Counted from the first letter of the stretch, positions 41,829 to 56,411 are shown. The stretch: 64,000 nt of DNA from Leclercia adecarboxylata (GCF_023639785.1 NZ_CP098325.1:1860001-1924000), one strand, 5' to 3'. The notes: a model not told the origin generated them from the sequence alone. Numbers and translations: made by a program.

Positions 41829-42638
41829 TTACTTCACGTCGAAAGTAGCCCAAACCGGGGCATGGTCAGACGGTTTTTCCATGCTGCGGATCGCGTAGTC
41901 GATCCCGGTTTCGATGCAGCGCTCTGCCAGCGGGGCGCTGGCCAGCAGCAGGTCGATGCGCAGGCCGCGATTGTCATCGAAGCCCTTAGAGCGGTAATCA
42001 AACCATGAGAAGCGATCCTGGGTTTCCGGGTTGGCGGTACGGAAGGTATCCACCAGACCCCAGTCCAGCAGACGCTCCATCCACTCGCGCTCTTCCGGCA
42101 GGAAGGAGCACTTCCCGGTGCGCAGCCAGCGCTTGCGGCTGTCTTCGCCAATGCCGATATCCAGATCGGTATGGCTGATGTTCATGTCGCCCATGATCAG
42201 CACCGGGTTCTCTTTTTTCAGCTCGGTTTCAAGGAAGGACTGCAGATCCTGGTAGAACTTCTCTTTCGCAGGGAACTTCAGCGGATGGTCGCGACTCTCG
42301 CCCTGGGGGAAGTAACCGTTGATCACCGTGATGTTGCCCAGCGACGAGGGGATTTCCGCCATGATGATGCGGCGCTGGGAATCGTCACCGTCGTCCGGAA
42401 AGCCGCGACGCACCGAAACCGGCGTCGCTTTGGTGAGCAGGGCCACGCCGTAATGGCCTTTCTGGCCGTGATAGAAGACGTTGTAACCCAGTTTTGCCAC
42501 CTCTTCGAGAGGGAACATATCGTCGTGAACTTTTGTCTCCTGCAGGCCGATCACGTCAGGCTGGTGCTGGTCGACGATGGCTTGCAGTTGATGAGGACGG
42601 GCGCGCAGGCCGTTGATATTAAAAGAGACAAATTTCAT
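41829..42638 (-). CDS. xthA: Exonuclease III
   Basis: The main AP endonuclease and 3' exonuclease of base-excision repair, 269 residues (K-12: 268). Catalytic blocks: [22 protein letters not shown] (metal Glu), [15 protein letters not shown] (Asp and Asn) and KPSDHAPVW (catalytic His). I chose ATG 42638 by alignment; the frame continues open to 42809 into the ast promoter region without support. It may be co-transcribed with the TVP38-family gene that starts at its stop codon. Confidence 0.97.
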   Translation of the reverse strand: MKFVSFNINGLRARPHQLQAIVDQHQPDVIGLQETKVHDDMFPLEEVAKLGYNVFYHGQKGHYGVALLTKATPVSVRRGFPDDGDDSQRRIIMAEIPSSLGNITVINGYFPQGESRDHPLKFPAKEKFYQDLQSFLETELKKENPVLIMGDMNISHTDLDIGIGEDSRKRWLRTGKCSFLPEEREWMERLLDWGLVDTFRTANPETQDRFSWFDYRSKGFDDNRGLRIDLLLASAPLAERCIETGIDYAIRSMEKPSDHAPVWATFDVK

Positions 42639-42747
42639 AGTCGCTGCCAGTGCAAGGTGAATAGTGCAAGGATGGTAGCAGAATTTCTGACGGCTGACTT
42701 CCGCCGCTGCGTATGTTCGGGCAATTACTGCGACAGCCTGTGCCTGT

Positions 42748-42775
42748 GGTGCAATTTTTGCACCGTTCTGGCGCG
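42748..42775 (+). promoter_or_regulatory. NtrC-like binding sites upstream of astC
   Basis: TGCACC-N5-GGCGCG (42759-42775) fits the NtrC consensus TGCACC-N5-GGTGCA well. An adjoining GGTGCA half makes a GGTGCAATTTTTGCACC palindrome (42748-42764). The position about 230 bases before the sigma-54 promoter suits an enhancer. Confidence 0.6.
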
Positions 42776-42890
42776 TAACGCCCTCGGATGGCGCGTAAAA
42801 GCTATACAAATTTCGCGAGCGATCACAATTCCAGAATTATATTTGGCCTATGCATAATATTTCTGTTTTTCCTTCGGTAAAGCCCCGCTT

Positions 42891-42908
42891 GTTGTAAAAA
42901 TATTCACT
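42891..42908 (+). promoter_or_regulatory. ArgR-like box upstream of astC
   Basis: TGTAA-AAAT-ATTCA matches nine of ten bases of the ARG box halves TGAAT/ATTCA. A weaker box may follow at 42912-42929 with the usual 3-base spacing. In E. coli and Salmonella ArgR activates astC. Confidence 0.5.
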
Positions 42909-42994
42909 TTTTATGCAATAACAGTGAATAACTCCATATTGTAACGTATTGATATTTCGTTACCTCAACCCGTTTATGCATTTTTATCGCTGGC

Positions 42995-43010
42995 TGGCAC
43001 GAACGCTGCA
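42995..43010 (+). promoter_or_regulatory. Sigma-54 promoter of astCADBE
   Basis: TGGCAC (42995-43000), five bases, CTGCA (43006-43010): a -24/-12 promoter with one departure from consensus (C for T). The transcript should start near 43022, about 60 bases before astC. The 444-base gap 42639-43082 holds this promoter plus the NtrC and ArgR sites and no gene. Confidence 0.85.
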
Positions 43011-43037
43011 ATCTACATTCACAGGGCAAACACATAA

Positions 43038-48130
<5,093 letters not shown>

Positions 48131-48140
48131 AGGAGGCGTT

Positions 48141-49106
48141 ATGGAAAACTTTCTGGCGCTGACGATGGCCGATGAGATGCCCGCCCGACGTGAAGGCCAC
48201 GGGGCGTCGTTGCACTGGCGCTGGCTGGCGCGCGGCGTGCTGGAGCTGACTCCGGAGGTGGCAGGCGAGCGCGCCCTGGTGCTCTCTGCCGGGATCCACG
48301 GCAACGAAACGGCGCCGGTGGAGATTGTTGACCTGCTGGTCAGGGCGCTGTTTCGCGGTGAATTGCCCCTGCGCTGCCGTTTGCTGGTTATTTACGGCAA
48401 TCCGCCGGCGCTGCGGGCCGACAAGCGCTACCTGACCTGCGACATCAATCGCCTGTTCAGCGGGCGCGGAGCGCAGTTCCCGGCCTGCGAGGAGACCGAA
48501 CGGGCGGCATTGCTGGAGAGGCTGGTTGGCGCGTTTTATCAGCAGGCGGGAGCCGACCGCTGGCACCTCGATCTGCATACCGCTATTCGCGCTTCTTATC
48601 ATGAGCGATTTGGCGTTCTGCCCCTGCGCGGTCAGCCGTGGGACGAGGCCTTTATTCAGTGGCTGGGGGATGCCGGGCTGGAGGCGCTGGTGTTTCATCA
48701 GGCATCGGGCGGCACATTTACCCATTTCACCTGCGAACGCTTTGGCGCGCTGTCCTGCACGCTGGAGCTTGGGAAAGCGCTGCCGTTCGGGCATAACGAT
48801 CTGACGCGCTTTGCCACCACCCATCAGGCGCTGCGGGCGTTGCTAAGCGGTGAGGCCGCGACGCCACATGCAGAGCCGGTGGTGCGGTATCGGGTTGTGC
48901 AGCAGATCACCCGGCGCAGCGAGGCCTTTGTGCTGCACATGGCCGGGCATACTCTCAACTTTACCCCTTTCCGGCAGGGCGTTTTACTGGCGGAAGACGG
49001 GGACGAGCGCTACGAAGTGCAAAACCCGACCGAATATGTTCTGTTCCCCAATCCGGCCGTCGCCTTTGGCCTGCGCGCCGGGCTGATGCTGGAAAAAATC
49101 GTCTGA
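48141..49106 (+). CDS. astE: Succinylglutamate desuccinylase AstE
   Basis: Last enzyme: releases succinate and glutamate. A 321-residue zinc hydrolase of the AspA/AstE family with the metal-binding [12 protein letters not shown] (His, Glu), the third ligand in [10 protein letters not shown], and the catalytic Glu near [15 protein letters not shown] 48141 has AAAGGAGG upstream, the strongest ribosome-binding site of the operon. It ends the operon; a weak hairpin follows. Confidence 0.97.
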   Translation: MENFLALTMADEMPARREGHGASLHWRWLARGVLELTPEVAGERALVLSAGIHGNETAPVEIVDLLVRALFRGELPLRCRLLVIYGNPPALRADKRYLTCDINRLFSGRGAQFPACEETERAALLERLVGAFYQQAGADRWHLDLHTAIRASYHERFGVLPLRGQPWDEAFIQWLGDAGLEALVFHQASGGTFTHFTCERFGALSCTLELGKALPFGHNDLTRFATTHQALRALLSGEAATPHAEPVVRYRVVQQITRRSEAFVLHMAGHTLNFTPFRQGVLLAEDGDERYEVQNPTEYVLFPNPAVAFGLRAGLMLEKIV

Positions 49107-49114
49107 TAAGTACC

Positions 49115-49148
49115 CGGCCCCAATAAGCGCAACGCGACGGGGCCGTCT
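49115..49148 (+). terminator. Weak terminator after astE
   Basis: CGGCCCC (49115-49121) pairs with GGGGCCG (49139-49145); an inner GCG/CGC pair reduces the loop. Only TCTATT follows. Confidence 0.5.
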
Positions 49149-49301
49149 ATTAACCTATAGATTTCTCTTAACACTTTTTTATTGCAGATTATTCCTGGTA
49201 GTTTGCTTTATTATTAATCTCTTTGCCGGTATACTTCTTCACAATCTCTTTAAAATCATCAGCATGCATATTATTGTTTCAACTCTCCACGCTTTATCCT
49301 T

Positions 49302-49319
49302 ATTTTCTCCATATTTGAC
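49302..49319 (+). promoter_or_regulatory. BaeR-like box upstream of spy
   Basis: TTTTCTCCATATTTGAC closely follows the spy BaeR box known from E. coli (TTTTTCTCCATDATTGGC). Confidence 0.65.
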
Positions 49320-49372
49320 GATAATTTGTTTTTTACACTTTCATTGTTTTACTGTTGCTCTGACTAATTGAC

Positions 49373-49387
49373 GATAAACCCCGTAAA
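49373..49387 (+). promoter_or_regulatory. CpxR-like box upstream of spy
   Basis: GATAA-N5-GTAAA, one full and one partial half of the CpxR consensus GTAAA-N5-GTAAA, 58 bases before the spy start. Confidence 0.5.
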
Positions 49388-49444
49388 GTGAATCTCGTCA
49401 ACACGGCATAGCGCCGAAGAATAACTGAAAGGAAGGACAAAATT

Positions 49445-49933
49445 ATGCGTAAATTAACTGCACTGTTTGTTGCCTCTACCCTGGCTCTGGGCGCTACCAG
49501 CGCGGCGTTCGCCGCAGATACCGCCACCACCACGGCAGCACCGACCGAAGGCAAAATGATGCATCATAAAGGTAAGCCGGGTATGCATCACGATATGATG
49601 TTTAAAGACCTGAACCTGACGGATGCGCAGAAACAGCAGGTTCGCGACATTATGAAAAGTCAGCGTGACCAGATGAAACGTCCGCCGGTAGAAGAGCGTC
49701 GCGCAATGCACGACATCATCGCCAGCGACAGCTTCGATAAAGCGAAAGCAGAGGCGCAGGTCGATAAAATGGCCGAGCAGCATAAAGCCCGCATGCTGGC
49801 GCACATGGAAACCCAGAACAAGATCTACAACATACTTACCCCGGAACAGAAAAAGCAGTTTAATGCTAATTTTGAGAAGCGTCTGACAGAACGTTCAGCG
49901 CCGGAAGGTAAAATGACCCCGCCAGCCGAATAA
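49445..49933 (+). CDS. spy: Periplasmic chaperone Spy
   Basis: An ATP-independent periplasmic chaperone induced by envelope stress. It has 162 residues with signal peptide MRKLTALFVASTLALGATS to AAFA (23). The mature part has both LTxxQ motifs, NLTDAQKQQ and ILTPEQKKQ, which form the cradle dimer. Met- and His-rich MMHHKGKPGMHHDMM at its start is as in E. coli Spy. AAGGAAGGA precedes the ATG. Upstream BaeR- and CpxR-like boxes match the known dual control. Confidence 0.97.
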   Translation: MRKLTALFVASTLALGATSAAFAADTATTTAAPTEGKMMHHKGKPGMHHDMMFKDLNLTDAQKQQVRDIMKSQRDQMKRPPVEERRAMHDIIASDSFDKAKAEAQVDKMAEQHKARMLAHMETQNKIYNILTPEQKKQFNANFEKRLTERSAPEGKMTPPAE

Positions 49934-49951
49934 TCGGTTCAGCCATTCAAG

Positions 49952-50009
49952 ACCGCCGGAGTCTTGTCCACCCAAGCGCAATCGCTGTGGACAGGTCCGG
50001 CGGTTTTTT
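49952..50009 (+). terminator. spy terminator
   Basis: ACCGCCGGA (49952-49960) pairs with TCCGGCGGT (49996-50004), with inner TGTCCAC/GTGGACA pairing, followed by six T: a long, strong hairpin. Confidence 0.93.
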
Positions 50010-50226
50010 CTTTTCCAGCCTCTTGCCAGCCGCCGCCATCCCGGTATTCTCCTGTTATCGAGCTGCAGAATGTGTTTGAAATCTCTGACGTTACTTTTTT
50101 TCGTCGTCGGACTAAGGCCCACCCGCACATCTGCCGATACTGATCCGCAGCGACCTAACGATAACAAACAATAAGCAACCGTCCTGGGCGGGGTGCTCTG
50201 GCGCGCATGCGCCATTTGGAGTGGTG

Positions 50227-50784
50227 ATGGACTTTTTTGATATCCGCAAAATGCCGGTCAACCTCTGGCGCAACGGCGCCGGCGAGACGCGCGAAATATG
50301 TTGTTTCCCTCCCGCAACCCGGGACTTTAACTGGCGGGCCAGTATTGCGTCCCTTGCCAGCAACGGCGACTTTTCCGTTTCCCCCGGCATCGACCGGGTG
50401 ATCACCCTGCTGGAAGGAGGAGAGGTCAATCTGGATGGCGGGAATGCGTTTAATCACCGGCTGCGACGTCATCAACCCTTCAGCTTTGCCGGAGAATTGC
50501 CGGTAAAGGCGCAGCTGCTGGAAGGGCAGATGTCGATGGACTTTAACATCATGACCCGCCGGGACATCTGCCGGGCGAAGGTGCGGGTGGCTGACCGCAC
50601 CTTCACCACCTTTGCCTCACGCGGCGGAGTGGTGTTTGTGCTGAGCGGCGCCTGGCAACTGGGCGACAAACTGCTCACCGCCGATCAGGGCGCTTACTGG
50701 CATGATGGTGACCACACCCTGCGGCTGCTCAGGGAAGAGGGCAGGCTGTTGTTCAGCGAGATTTTCTGGCTTCCGGGTCATTGA
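50227..50784 (+). CDS. ves: HutD-family cupin protein Ves
   Basis: A 185-residue cytosolic protein of the HutD/Ves family, double-stranded beta helix. It begins [20 protein letters not shown] and contains [17 protein letters not shown] and [19 protein letters not shown]. coli Ves is linked to cold-induced expression; activity is unknown. I chose ATG 50227, six bases after TTTGGAG; two GTG codons just before it are in frame but too close to that site. The 3' end overlaps the convergent cho by 32 bases. Confidence 0.92.
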   Translation: MDFFDIRKMPVNLWRNGAGETREICCFPPATRDFNWRASIASLASNGDFSVSPGIDRVITLLEGGEVNLDGGNAFNHRLRRHQPFSFAGELPVKAQLLEGQMSMDFNIMTRRDICRAKVRVADRTFTTFASRGGVVFVLSGAWQLGDKLLTADQGAYWHDGDHTLRLLREEGRLLFSEIFWLPGH

Positions 50785-51640
50785 GCGGAATGATCTCGTA
50801 GTTACCGGCCAGCAGCGGTTTGCAGAGAATTTTATACCCATCCTGATCAAAACCGGCGGGCGTTCGCAGCAGCTCCGTCGCCTCGTCGAGGTTTTCGACC
50901 GCGCCCAGCCAGAGCCAGTTGTGGATGATATGGTAGTGGGTCATCTCCGGGCGCGACTCTTTGAGCGCCACGGCGCAGTCCCACGGCCAGCAGGTGACGC
51001 CAATCGCCTGCAACCCTTCAAGCAGCCGCTGCTGGTGGGCCTCAACGCTCTCTTTTCCACAGCATGCCCCCGCGCAGCGCTTCAGCGCCGAGCGGAAACA
51101 GGCCCGCCCGCGGGTTACCGACTCCAGCCCAAGCAGGCCGTAGCAGAGCTGGCGCTCATCGGCCAGCGTCTGTAAGGTTTGCAGCGCTGCCCGGCGATTA
51201 GCAAACAGGCCATACAGGTTCGGGGTGTGAGAGAAATCGACCTCCCGGGCATACAGGATCTGCGGTTTGCCCTCGGTGATCTGCAGCGAACAGAGCTGGC
51301 GGTTGCGGCGTAACCGTTTGTTGAACAGCGGTTGCTGCTCCTTGATGAGACGGGCTTCCAGTAGCAGAGCGCCCAGCTCACCGGCGGTTTGCGTCCAGGT
51401 GATCCGTCGGGACTGACGCAGCATGGCGGCCTCATCCGGGGTGCGTAAATGTGACAGCACCCGGCTGCGAATATTGACGCTCTTGCCGATATAAAGCGGC
51501 ATGGCGTCGCTTTCGCCATGAAAGAAGTAGACGCCGGGCTGCTTAGGCAGTGCCTCAAGCCACGGGCGCAGATGTTCGGGATATTCATAGATGGCGGCCG
51601 CTTCAAACTCAAGCCGCGGTGCCGATTGACGCCTGCTCAC
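50753..51640 (-). CDS. cho: UvrC-like excinuclease Cho
   Basis: A 295-residue endonuclease, the K-12 length, that makes the 3' incision in nucleotide excision repair with UvrA/B. Its GIY-YIG domain (about 28-105) includes [20 protein letters not shown] and [12 protein letters not shown], with catalytic Arg and [16 protein letters not shown]. Cysteines [20 protein letters not shown] could bind metal. I chose GTG 51640, seven bases after AGGAG; longer frames to 51682 overlap the operator. A LexA box lies 16-31 bases upstream, in line with SOS control in E. coli. Confidence 0.95.
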   Translation of the reverse strand: MSRRQSAPRLEFEAAAIYEYPEHLRPWLEALPKQPGVYFFHGESDAMPLYIGKSVNIRSRVLSHLRTPDEAAMLRQSRRITWTQTAGELGALLLEARLIKEQQPLFNKRLRRNRQLCSLQITEGKPQILYAREVDFSHTPNLYGLFANRRAALQTLQTLADERQLCYGLLGLESVTRGRACFRSALKRCAGACCGKESVEAHQQRLLEGLQAIGVTCWPWDCAVALKESRPEMTHYHIIHNWLWLGAVENLDEATELLRTPAGFDQDGYKILCKPLLAGNYEIIPLNDPEARKSR

Positions 51641-51655
51641 AACATACTCCTGATA

Positions 51656-51671
51656 CTGTTCAGGCATACAG
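51656..51671 (-). promoter_or_regulatory. LexA box of cho
   Basis: CTGTTCAGGCATACAG is a full CTGT-N8-ACAG LexA site directly before the cho ribosome-binding site. Confidence 0.82.
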
Positions 51672-51725
51672 TGTAGCAGCACTCGGATGGTTAAAAAAGA
51701 GGCGGCAGACGCCGCCCCTGCAGAA

Positions 51726-52553
51726 TTACTGTTTCCAGAAGTCGTCGAATACCGTGATCGGCGGGCGACGTTTGTGCTCGGTCTTCAGATACCAGCCCTC
51801 AATAATACGGGCGGTGCCTTCGTCCAGCGTCTTGCCTTCCAGATAATCATCAATGTTTTCATAGGTTACGCCCAGCGCGGCTTCGTCTGGCAGGGAAGGG
51901 CGATCGTCTTCCAGATCCGCGGTTGGCGCTTTCTTATAAAGATGTTCCGGGCAGCCCAGCGTGGCCAGCAGCTGTTTGCCCTGGCGTTTGTTGAGACGGA
52001 AAAGCGGATTGATGTCGGTGCCGCCGTCGCCATATTTGGTAAAGAACCCGGTCAGCGCTTCGGCCGCATGGTCAGTACCTACCACCACGCCGCCGGTCAT
52101 TCCGGCGATGCTGTACTGGGCTTTCATTCGCTCGCGGGCTTTTTCGTTGCCGCGAACAAAATCGCTCAGCTCAATTCCGGCTTCACGCAGCGCTTTTTCG
52201 CTGGCCAGCACCGCTTCTTTAATGTTTACGGTCAGTACGCGATCGGGCTGGATAAAGGCGATGGCATCCTGACAGTCCTGCTCGTCAAACTGCACGCCGT
52301 AAGGCAGGCGCACGGCGATAAACTGCAGGTCGTTGTTGCCTGTCTCTGCCCGCAGTTCGCTGATGGCCATCTGGCTCAGTTTACCGGCGAGAGTGGAGTC
52401 CTGCCCGCCGCTGATGCCCAGCACCAGCGTCTTCAGGAACGGGAAACGGGTTAAGTAAGATTTCAAAAAATCAACGCTGCGGCGGATCTCTTCATCCGCA
52501 TTGACAGTGGGTTTGGTGCCCAGCGCCTGAATAATCTCTTGTTGCAGAGCCAT
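51726..52553 (-). CDS. nadE: NH3-dependent NAD synthetase
   Basis: Makes NAD from nicotinate adenine dinucleotide, ammonia and ATP, last step of NAD synthesis. A 275-residue protein with the PP-loop [14 protein letters not shown] (about 46-59), [20 protein letters not shown] for the substrate, and P2-like [10 protein letters not shown]. No glutaminase domain, so it needs free ammonia. The length is that of K-12. A 230-base spacer separates it from divergent osmE. Confidence 0.97.
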   Translation of the reverse strand: MALQQEIIQALGTKPTVNADEEIRRSVDFLKSYLTRFPFLKTLVLGISGGQDSTLAGKLSQMAISELRAETGNNDLQFIAVRLPYGVQFDEQDCQDAIAFIQPDRVLTVNIKEAVLASEKALREAGIELSDFVRGNEKARERMKAQYSIAGMTGGVVVGTDHAAEALTGFFTKYGDGGTDINPLFRLNKRQGKQLLATLGCPEHLYKKAPTADLEDDRPSLPDEAALGVTYENIDDYLEGKTLDEGTARIIEGWYLKTEHKRRPPITVFDDFWKQ

Positions 52554-52783
52554 CTAGCCCCTCCGTTACACAAATTTGCCTGATGAATGTTCTGTTAAAG
52601 CTAACCTGTCATGGGGAAAACGACAAGGATCACAGTTTCGAATCGGCGAAATAGACCCCTATAGCAGGTTATCTTTGTTTTACAGGAATTTTCCGAAAAA
52701 ACCTTGCCGTCACGCTTAGGGTTGAAAAATGTGGTTTTCTATTCCAGGCTTACTTAACACGCTGATAAACAAGAGGACGGAAT

Positions 52784-53125
52784 ATGAACAAGAACGTAGC
52801 AGGAATGTTAGGCGCAGCGGCTGTACTGACTTTACTGGCGGGTTGTACCGCTTATGACCGCACAACAGATCAGTTTAAAGAGCCGGTAGTTAAAGACGTT
52901 AAAAAAGGGATGACCCGCGCTCAGGTAGAACAGCTGGCTGGCAAGCCATCTTCTGAGGTGACGATGATCCACGCTCGCGGTACCTGCCAGACCTACATCC
53001 TGGGTCAACGTGATGGTAAAACCGAAACCTATTTTGTTGCATTAGATGACACAGGTCACGTTATGAACTCAGGCTATCAGACCTGTGCTGAATACGATAC
53101 CGATCCGCAGGCACCTAAAGCCTAA
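52784..53125 (+). CDS. osmE: Osmotically induced lipoprotein OsmE
   Basis: A 113-residue outer-membrane lipoprotein of the SmpA/OmlA (BamE-like) fold. Lipobox LAGC with Cys21, then [39 protein letters not shown] and [18 protein letters not shown]. Two further cysteines (GTCQT, QTCAEY) may pair. In E. coli osmE is induced by osmotic stress from a sigma-S-influenced promoter; AT-rich DNA before 52780 fits a promoter but I cannot assign it. Followed by a strong terminator. Confidence 0.95.
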   Translation: MNKNVAGMLGAAAVLTLLAGCTAYDRTTDQFKEPVVKDVKKGMTRAQVEQLAGKPSSEVTMIHARGTCQTYILGQRDGKTETYFVALDDTGHVMNSGYQTCAEYDTDPQAPKA

Positions 53126-53152
53126 TCAGGCCCTTTCCTGAGCAGACAGACA

Positions 53153-53179
53153 AACCGGCCCGCTGGCCGGTTTTCTTTT
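53153..53179 (+). terminator. osmE terminator
   Basis: AACCGGCC (53153-53160), CGCT loop, GGCCGGTT (53165-53172), then TTCTTTTT. Confidence 0.93.
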
Positions 53180-53225
53180 TCCCGCCCCTTAATCTTATTT
53201 CTTATCGCGAATTATTTGCCTGAAA

Positions 53226-53241
53226 TGTGAAGGCAGTCATA
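53226..53241 (+). promoter_or_regulatory. CRP-like site of the chb operon
   Basis: TGTGA-N6-TCATA keeps one perfect and one 4-of-5 half. An AT-rich region just upstream (53194-53218) resembles NagC operators of E. coli chb, but I cannot define it. The operon is known to need CRP and ChbR and to be repressed by NagC. Confidence 0.5.
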
Positions 53242-53400
53242 ACCGCAGGTCAATGAGAGACAATTCTAAAACATTCTGGATTATCGCCAGCATTTCGCTT
53301 GCCGTATACTCATCCCATCAGATAGGCCAGCGAGAAGAGACGCCAGGTGACGGCGCTGATATCGCGGCTAACGCGGTGGCCATATAAGAGGGAAGTGATT

Positions 53401-53718
53401 ATGGAAAAGAAACATATCTATCTGTTTTGTTCAGCGGGCATGTCAACGTCACTGCTGGTGTCAAAGATGCGCGCGCAGGCAGAGAAGTACGAAGTGCCGG
53501 TTGTGATTGAAGCCTTCCCGGAAACGCTGGCAGGTGAGAAAGGCCCCAATGCAGACGTTGTCCTGCTGGGTCCGCAAATTGCGTATATGCTGCCGGAAAT
53601 TCAACGTCTGTTACCGACTAAACCGGTGGAAGTGATCGACTCTGTGCTGTACGGCAAAGTGGATGGTTTGGGTGTTCTTAAAGCTGCTGTAGCGGCGATT
53701 AAAAAAGCTGCTAATTAA
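53401..53718 (+). CDS. chbB: Chitobiose PTS EIIB component ChbB
   Basis: A 105-residue cytosolic EIIB of the lactose/chitobiose PTS family. It begins [20 protein letters not shown]; Cys10 is the phosphorylated residue in the CSAGMSTS P-loop. It passes phosphate from ChbA to the sugar bound by ChbC. ATG 53401 has AGAGGGAAG upstream; the frame from 53347 lacks support. It heads the chbBCARFG operon. The 84-base spacer to chbC carries a ChiX pairing site and a hairpin. Confidence 0.97.
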   Translation: MEKKHIYLFCSAGMSTSLLVSKMRAQAEKYEVPVVIEAFPETLAGEKGPNADVVLLGPQIAYMLPEIQRLLPTKPVEVIDSVLYGKVDGLGVLKAAVAAIKKAAN

Positions 53719-53735
53719 TTTAATTTTTTATTTTT

Positions 53736-53755
53736 CCCGTCAAAGAGCAATTTCA
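53736..53755 (+). promoter_or_regulatory. ChiX pairing site in the chbB-chbC spacer
   Basis: CCCGTCAAAGAGCAATTTCA pairs with E. coli ChiX, as I recall it, at 19 of 20 positions. In E. coli and Salmonella this spacer acts as a decoy that removes ChiX and so relieves chiP repression. Confidence 0.8.
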
Positions 53756-53766
53756 CACACACTTAC

Positions 53767-53785
53767 GCCGCAATATTATTGCGGC
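53767..53785 (+). repeat. Intercistronic hairpin chbB-chbC
   Basis: GCCGCAAT and ATTGCGGC around ATT; no T-run. It lies 12 bases after the ChiX site and 17 before chbC, so it may protect or process the mRNA there. Confidence 0.7.
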
Positions 53786-53802
53786 ATTTAAGGGCATTTT
53801 CT

Positions 53803-55161
53803 ATGAGTAGATTTATTGCTGCGCTTGAAAAGGTACTCCTTCCTTTTGCAGTTAAAATAGGAAAGCAACCGCATGTCAACGCCATTAAAAACGGCTTTAT
53901 TAAAGTAATGCCGTTAACGCTGGCCGGGGCCATGTTCGTTTTAATTAACAACGTTTTTCTTAGCTTCGGTGATGGTTCATTTTTCTATTCATTAGGTGTT
54001 CGTTTAGATCCCTCAACTATTGAAACGTTAAATGGTTTCAAGGCCATCGGCGGCAATGTGTACAACGGTACGCTGGGTATTATGTCGCTGATGGCACCTT
54101 TCTTTATCGGGATGGCGCTGGCAGAAGAGCGTAAAGTCGACTCGCTGGCCGCCGGTTTATTATCTGTCGCTGCCTTTATGACCGTGACCCCTTACAGCGT
54201 TGGTGATGCTTATGCGGTAGGGGCCAACTGGCTGGGCGGGGCGAACATTATTTCCGGCATTGTGATCGGTCTGGTCGTGGCGGAAATGTTTACCTTCATT
54301 ATTCGTCGCAACTGGGTGATCCGCTTACCGGACAGCGTCCCGGCATCGGTGTCGCGCTCCTTCTCGGCGCTGATCCCAGGCTTCATTATTCTCTCCATCA
54401 TGGGGACCATCGCCTGGGCGCTCTCTCACTGGGGCACTAACTTCCACCAGATCATTATGGACACCATCTCCACACCGCTGGCATCCATGGGCGGCGTCGT
54501 AGGCTGGGCTTACGTGATCTTCACCTCCCTGCTGTGGTTCTTCGGTGTTCATGGCTCTCTGGCGCTGGCCGCGCTGGACAGCGGCATCATGACCCCATGG
54601 GCACTGGAAAACGTGGCTCTCTACCAGCAGTACGGCTCCGTTGACGCGGCGCTGGCGGCAGGTAAGACCTTCCACGTCTGGGCGAAACCGATGCTCGACT
54701 CCTACATCTTCCTGGGCGGTACCGGGGCTACGCTGGGCCTGATCATCGCGGTGTTTATCACCTCCCGTCGTGCGGATCACCGCCAGGTGGCGAAGCTGGC
54801 CCTGCCGTCAGGCATCTTCCAGATTAACGAGCCAATCCTGTTCGGTCTGCCGATCATCATGAACCCGGTGATGTTTATCCCGTTCGTGCTGGTGCAGCCG
54901 CTGTTGGCCGCCATTACCCTGACGGCGTATTACCTGGGCATTATCCCGCCGGTCACCAACATTGCACCATGGACCATGCCAGCGGGTCTGGGCGCCTTCT
55001 TCAACACGAACGGCAGCGTAGCGGCCTTCCTGTTGGCGATATTTAACCTGGGCGTGGCAACCCTGCTCTATATGCCGTTCGTCGCCATCGCGAACAAGGC
55101 CCAGACCACCATTGATGAAGAAGAGAGCGAAGAAGATATCGCCCTCGCACTGAAATTCTGA
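53803..55161 (+). CDS. chbC: Chitobiose PTS permease EIIC ChbC
   Basis: The membrane component, 452 residues as in K-12, with about ten spans. It imports N,N'-diacetylchitobiose with phosphorylation. Recognisable blocks are [37 protein letters not shown], and the EIIC active-site region [19 protein letters not shown] with conserved Glu. The end is acidic ([15 protein letters not shown]). I used ATG 53803; the frame from 53779 would run into the intercistronic hairpin. Confidence 0.97.
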   Translation: MSRFIAALEKVLLPFAVKIGKQPHVNAIKNGFIKVMPLTLAGAMFVLINNVFLSFGDGSFFYSLGVRLDPSTIETLNGFKAIGGNVYNGTLGIMSLMAPFFIGMALAEERKVDSLAAGLLSVAAFMTVTPYSVGDAYAVGANWLGGANIISGIVIGLVVAEMFTFIIRRNWVIRLPDSVPASVSRSFSALIPGFIILSIMGTIAWALSHWGTNFHQIIMDTISTPLASMGGVVGWAYVIFTSLLWFFGVHGSLALAALDSGIMTPWALENVALYQQYGSVDAALAAGKTFHVWAKPMLDSYIFLGGTGATLGLIIAVFITSRRADHRQVAKLALPSGIFQINEPILFGLPIIMNPVMFIPFVLVQPLLAAITLTAYYLGIIPPVTNIAPWTMPAGLGAFFNTNGSVAAFLLAIFNLGVATLLYMPFVAIANKAQTTIDEEESEEDIALALKF

Positions 55162-55168
55162 TGTCGTA

Positions 55169-55190
55169 TGACGCGGGGTAACCCGCGTCA
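55169..55190 (+). repeat. Intercistronic hairpin chbC-chbA
   Basis: TGACGCGGG, GTAA loop, CCCGCGTCA: a perfect 9-bp stem without T-run, just before the chbA ribosome-binding site. Confidence 0.75.
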
Positions 55191-55207
55191 GTACAGGAGA
55201 ACACGAG

Positions 55208-55561
55208 ATGTTTGATTTAGAAAATGTTACTGAAGAGCCACAAGACGTAGCCGCAAACGACCTTGAAGAAGTGGTGATGGGTCTAATCATCAACTCCGGG
55301 CAGGCTCGCAGCCTGGCGTACGCGGCGCTGAAAAAAGCCAAGCAGGGCGATTTCGCTTCCGCCAACGAGATGATGGCCCAGTCGCGCACCGCGCTGAATG
55401 AAGCCCATCTGGTGCAAACAAAACTGATCGAAAGCGATCAAGGTGAAGGTAAAATGAAGGTGAGCCTGGTGCTGGTACATGCCCAGGACCATCTGATGAC
55501 CTCCATGCTGGCGCGTGAGCTGGTGGCGGAACTCATCGAACTTCACGAGAAAATGCAGTAA
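55208..55561 (+). CDS. chbA: Chitobiose PTS EIIA component ChbA
   Basis: A 117-residue helical trimer-forming EIIA of the lactose family (K-12: 116). The phosphohistidine is His91 in VSLVLVHAQDHLMTSM, equivalent to His89 of E. coli. Metal-binding Asp is in the same helix. It starts MFDLENVTEEPQDV, a variable acidic leader, followed by conserved EEVVMGLIINSGQARSLAY. It accepts phosphate from HPr. chbR begins 28 bases later. Confidence 0.96.
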   Translation: MFDLENVTEEPQDVAANDLEEVVMGLIINSGQARSLAYAALKKAKQGDFASANEMMAQSRTALNEAHLVQTKLIESDQGEGKMKVSLVLVHAQDHLMTSMLARELVAELIELHEKMQ

Positions 55562-55589
55562 GTCAGTCTGATAGCAGGAGGTCAGCGTC

Positions 55590-56408
55590 ATGGAAATCAC
55601 TACCGCCCGGGAACAACAGCTGTTTAATGGTAAAAATTTTCATGTGTTTATCTACAACAAGGTGGAGAGCATCAGCGGTCTGCATCAGCATGACTACTAT
55701 GAGTTCACCATTGTGCTGACCGGCCGCTATTTCCAGGAGATCAACGGCAAGCGGGTGCTGCTGGAGCGCGGGGACTTTGTCTTTATCCCGATGGGCTCGC
55801 ACCATCAGAGCTTTTACGACTTTGGCGCCACGCGTATTCTCAATGTCGGCATCAGTAAACGCTTCTTCGAGACTCACTACTCGCCGCTGCTGCCGTTCTG
55901 CTTCGTGGCCTCGCAGGTTTATCACATCAACAGTGAATTCCTGAACTGGATCGACACCGTTATTGCCTCGCTCAACTTCCGTGACAATGAGTTCGATGAA
56001 TTCATTGAAACGGTGACCTTTTACGTCGTCAACCGTCTTCGCCACTATCGCGAGGAACAACAAACGACTGACGATATTCCACAATGGCTGCGTACGACCG
56101 TTGAAATGATGCACGACAAGCTGCGTTTTGGTGAAAACGCGCTGGAGAATATGGTGGCGCTGTCGGGTAAATCCCAGGAATACCTGACCCGTGCGACCCA
56201 GCGTTATTATCAGAAAACGCCGGTGCAGATTATTAATGAAATACGGATCAATTTCGCCAGAAAACAGCTGGAAATTACCAACTATTCGGTGACGGATATT
56301 GCTTACGAGTCCGGTTACAGCAGTCCGAGTCTGTTTATTAAGACCTTTAAGAAATTGACCTCATTTACACCTAACAGCTACCGGAAAAATCTCACGGTTA
56401 TTAATTAA
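55590..56408 (+). CDS. chbR: AraC-family regulator ChbR
   Basis: A 272-residue dual regulator of the chb operon (K-12: 280): activator with chitobiose, repressor otherwise. The N-terminal cupin includes [20 protein letters not shown] and [15 protein letters not shown]. The C-terminal AraC domain has [20 protein letters not shown] and [23 protein letters not shown] 55590 has AGGAGG upstream. It sits inside the operon it controls, an unusual position shared with E. coli. A perfect hairpin follows its stop. Confidence 0.96.
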   Translation: MEITTAREQQLFNGKNFHVFIYNKVESISGLHQHDYYEFTIVLTGRYFQEINGKRVLLERGDFVFIPMGSHHQSFYDFGATRILNVGISKRFFETHYSPLLPFCFVASQVYHINSEFLNWIDTVIASLNFRDNEFDEFIETVTFYVVNRLRHYREEQQTTDDIPQWLRTTVEMMHDKLRFGENALENMVALSGKSQEYLTRATQRYYQKTPVQIINEIRINFARKQLEITNYSVTDIAYESGYSSPSLFIKTFKKLTSFTPNSYRKNLTVIN

Positions 56409-56411
56409 CGT

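Larger units (their letters stand above)
49107..49444. other. astE-spy intergenic region
   Basis: A 338-base region with a hairpin after astE (49115-49148), an AT-rich stretch to 49300, then BaeR-like (49302-49319) and CpxR-like (49373-49387) boxes before spy. No gene seen. Confidence 0.6.
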
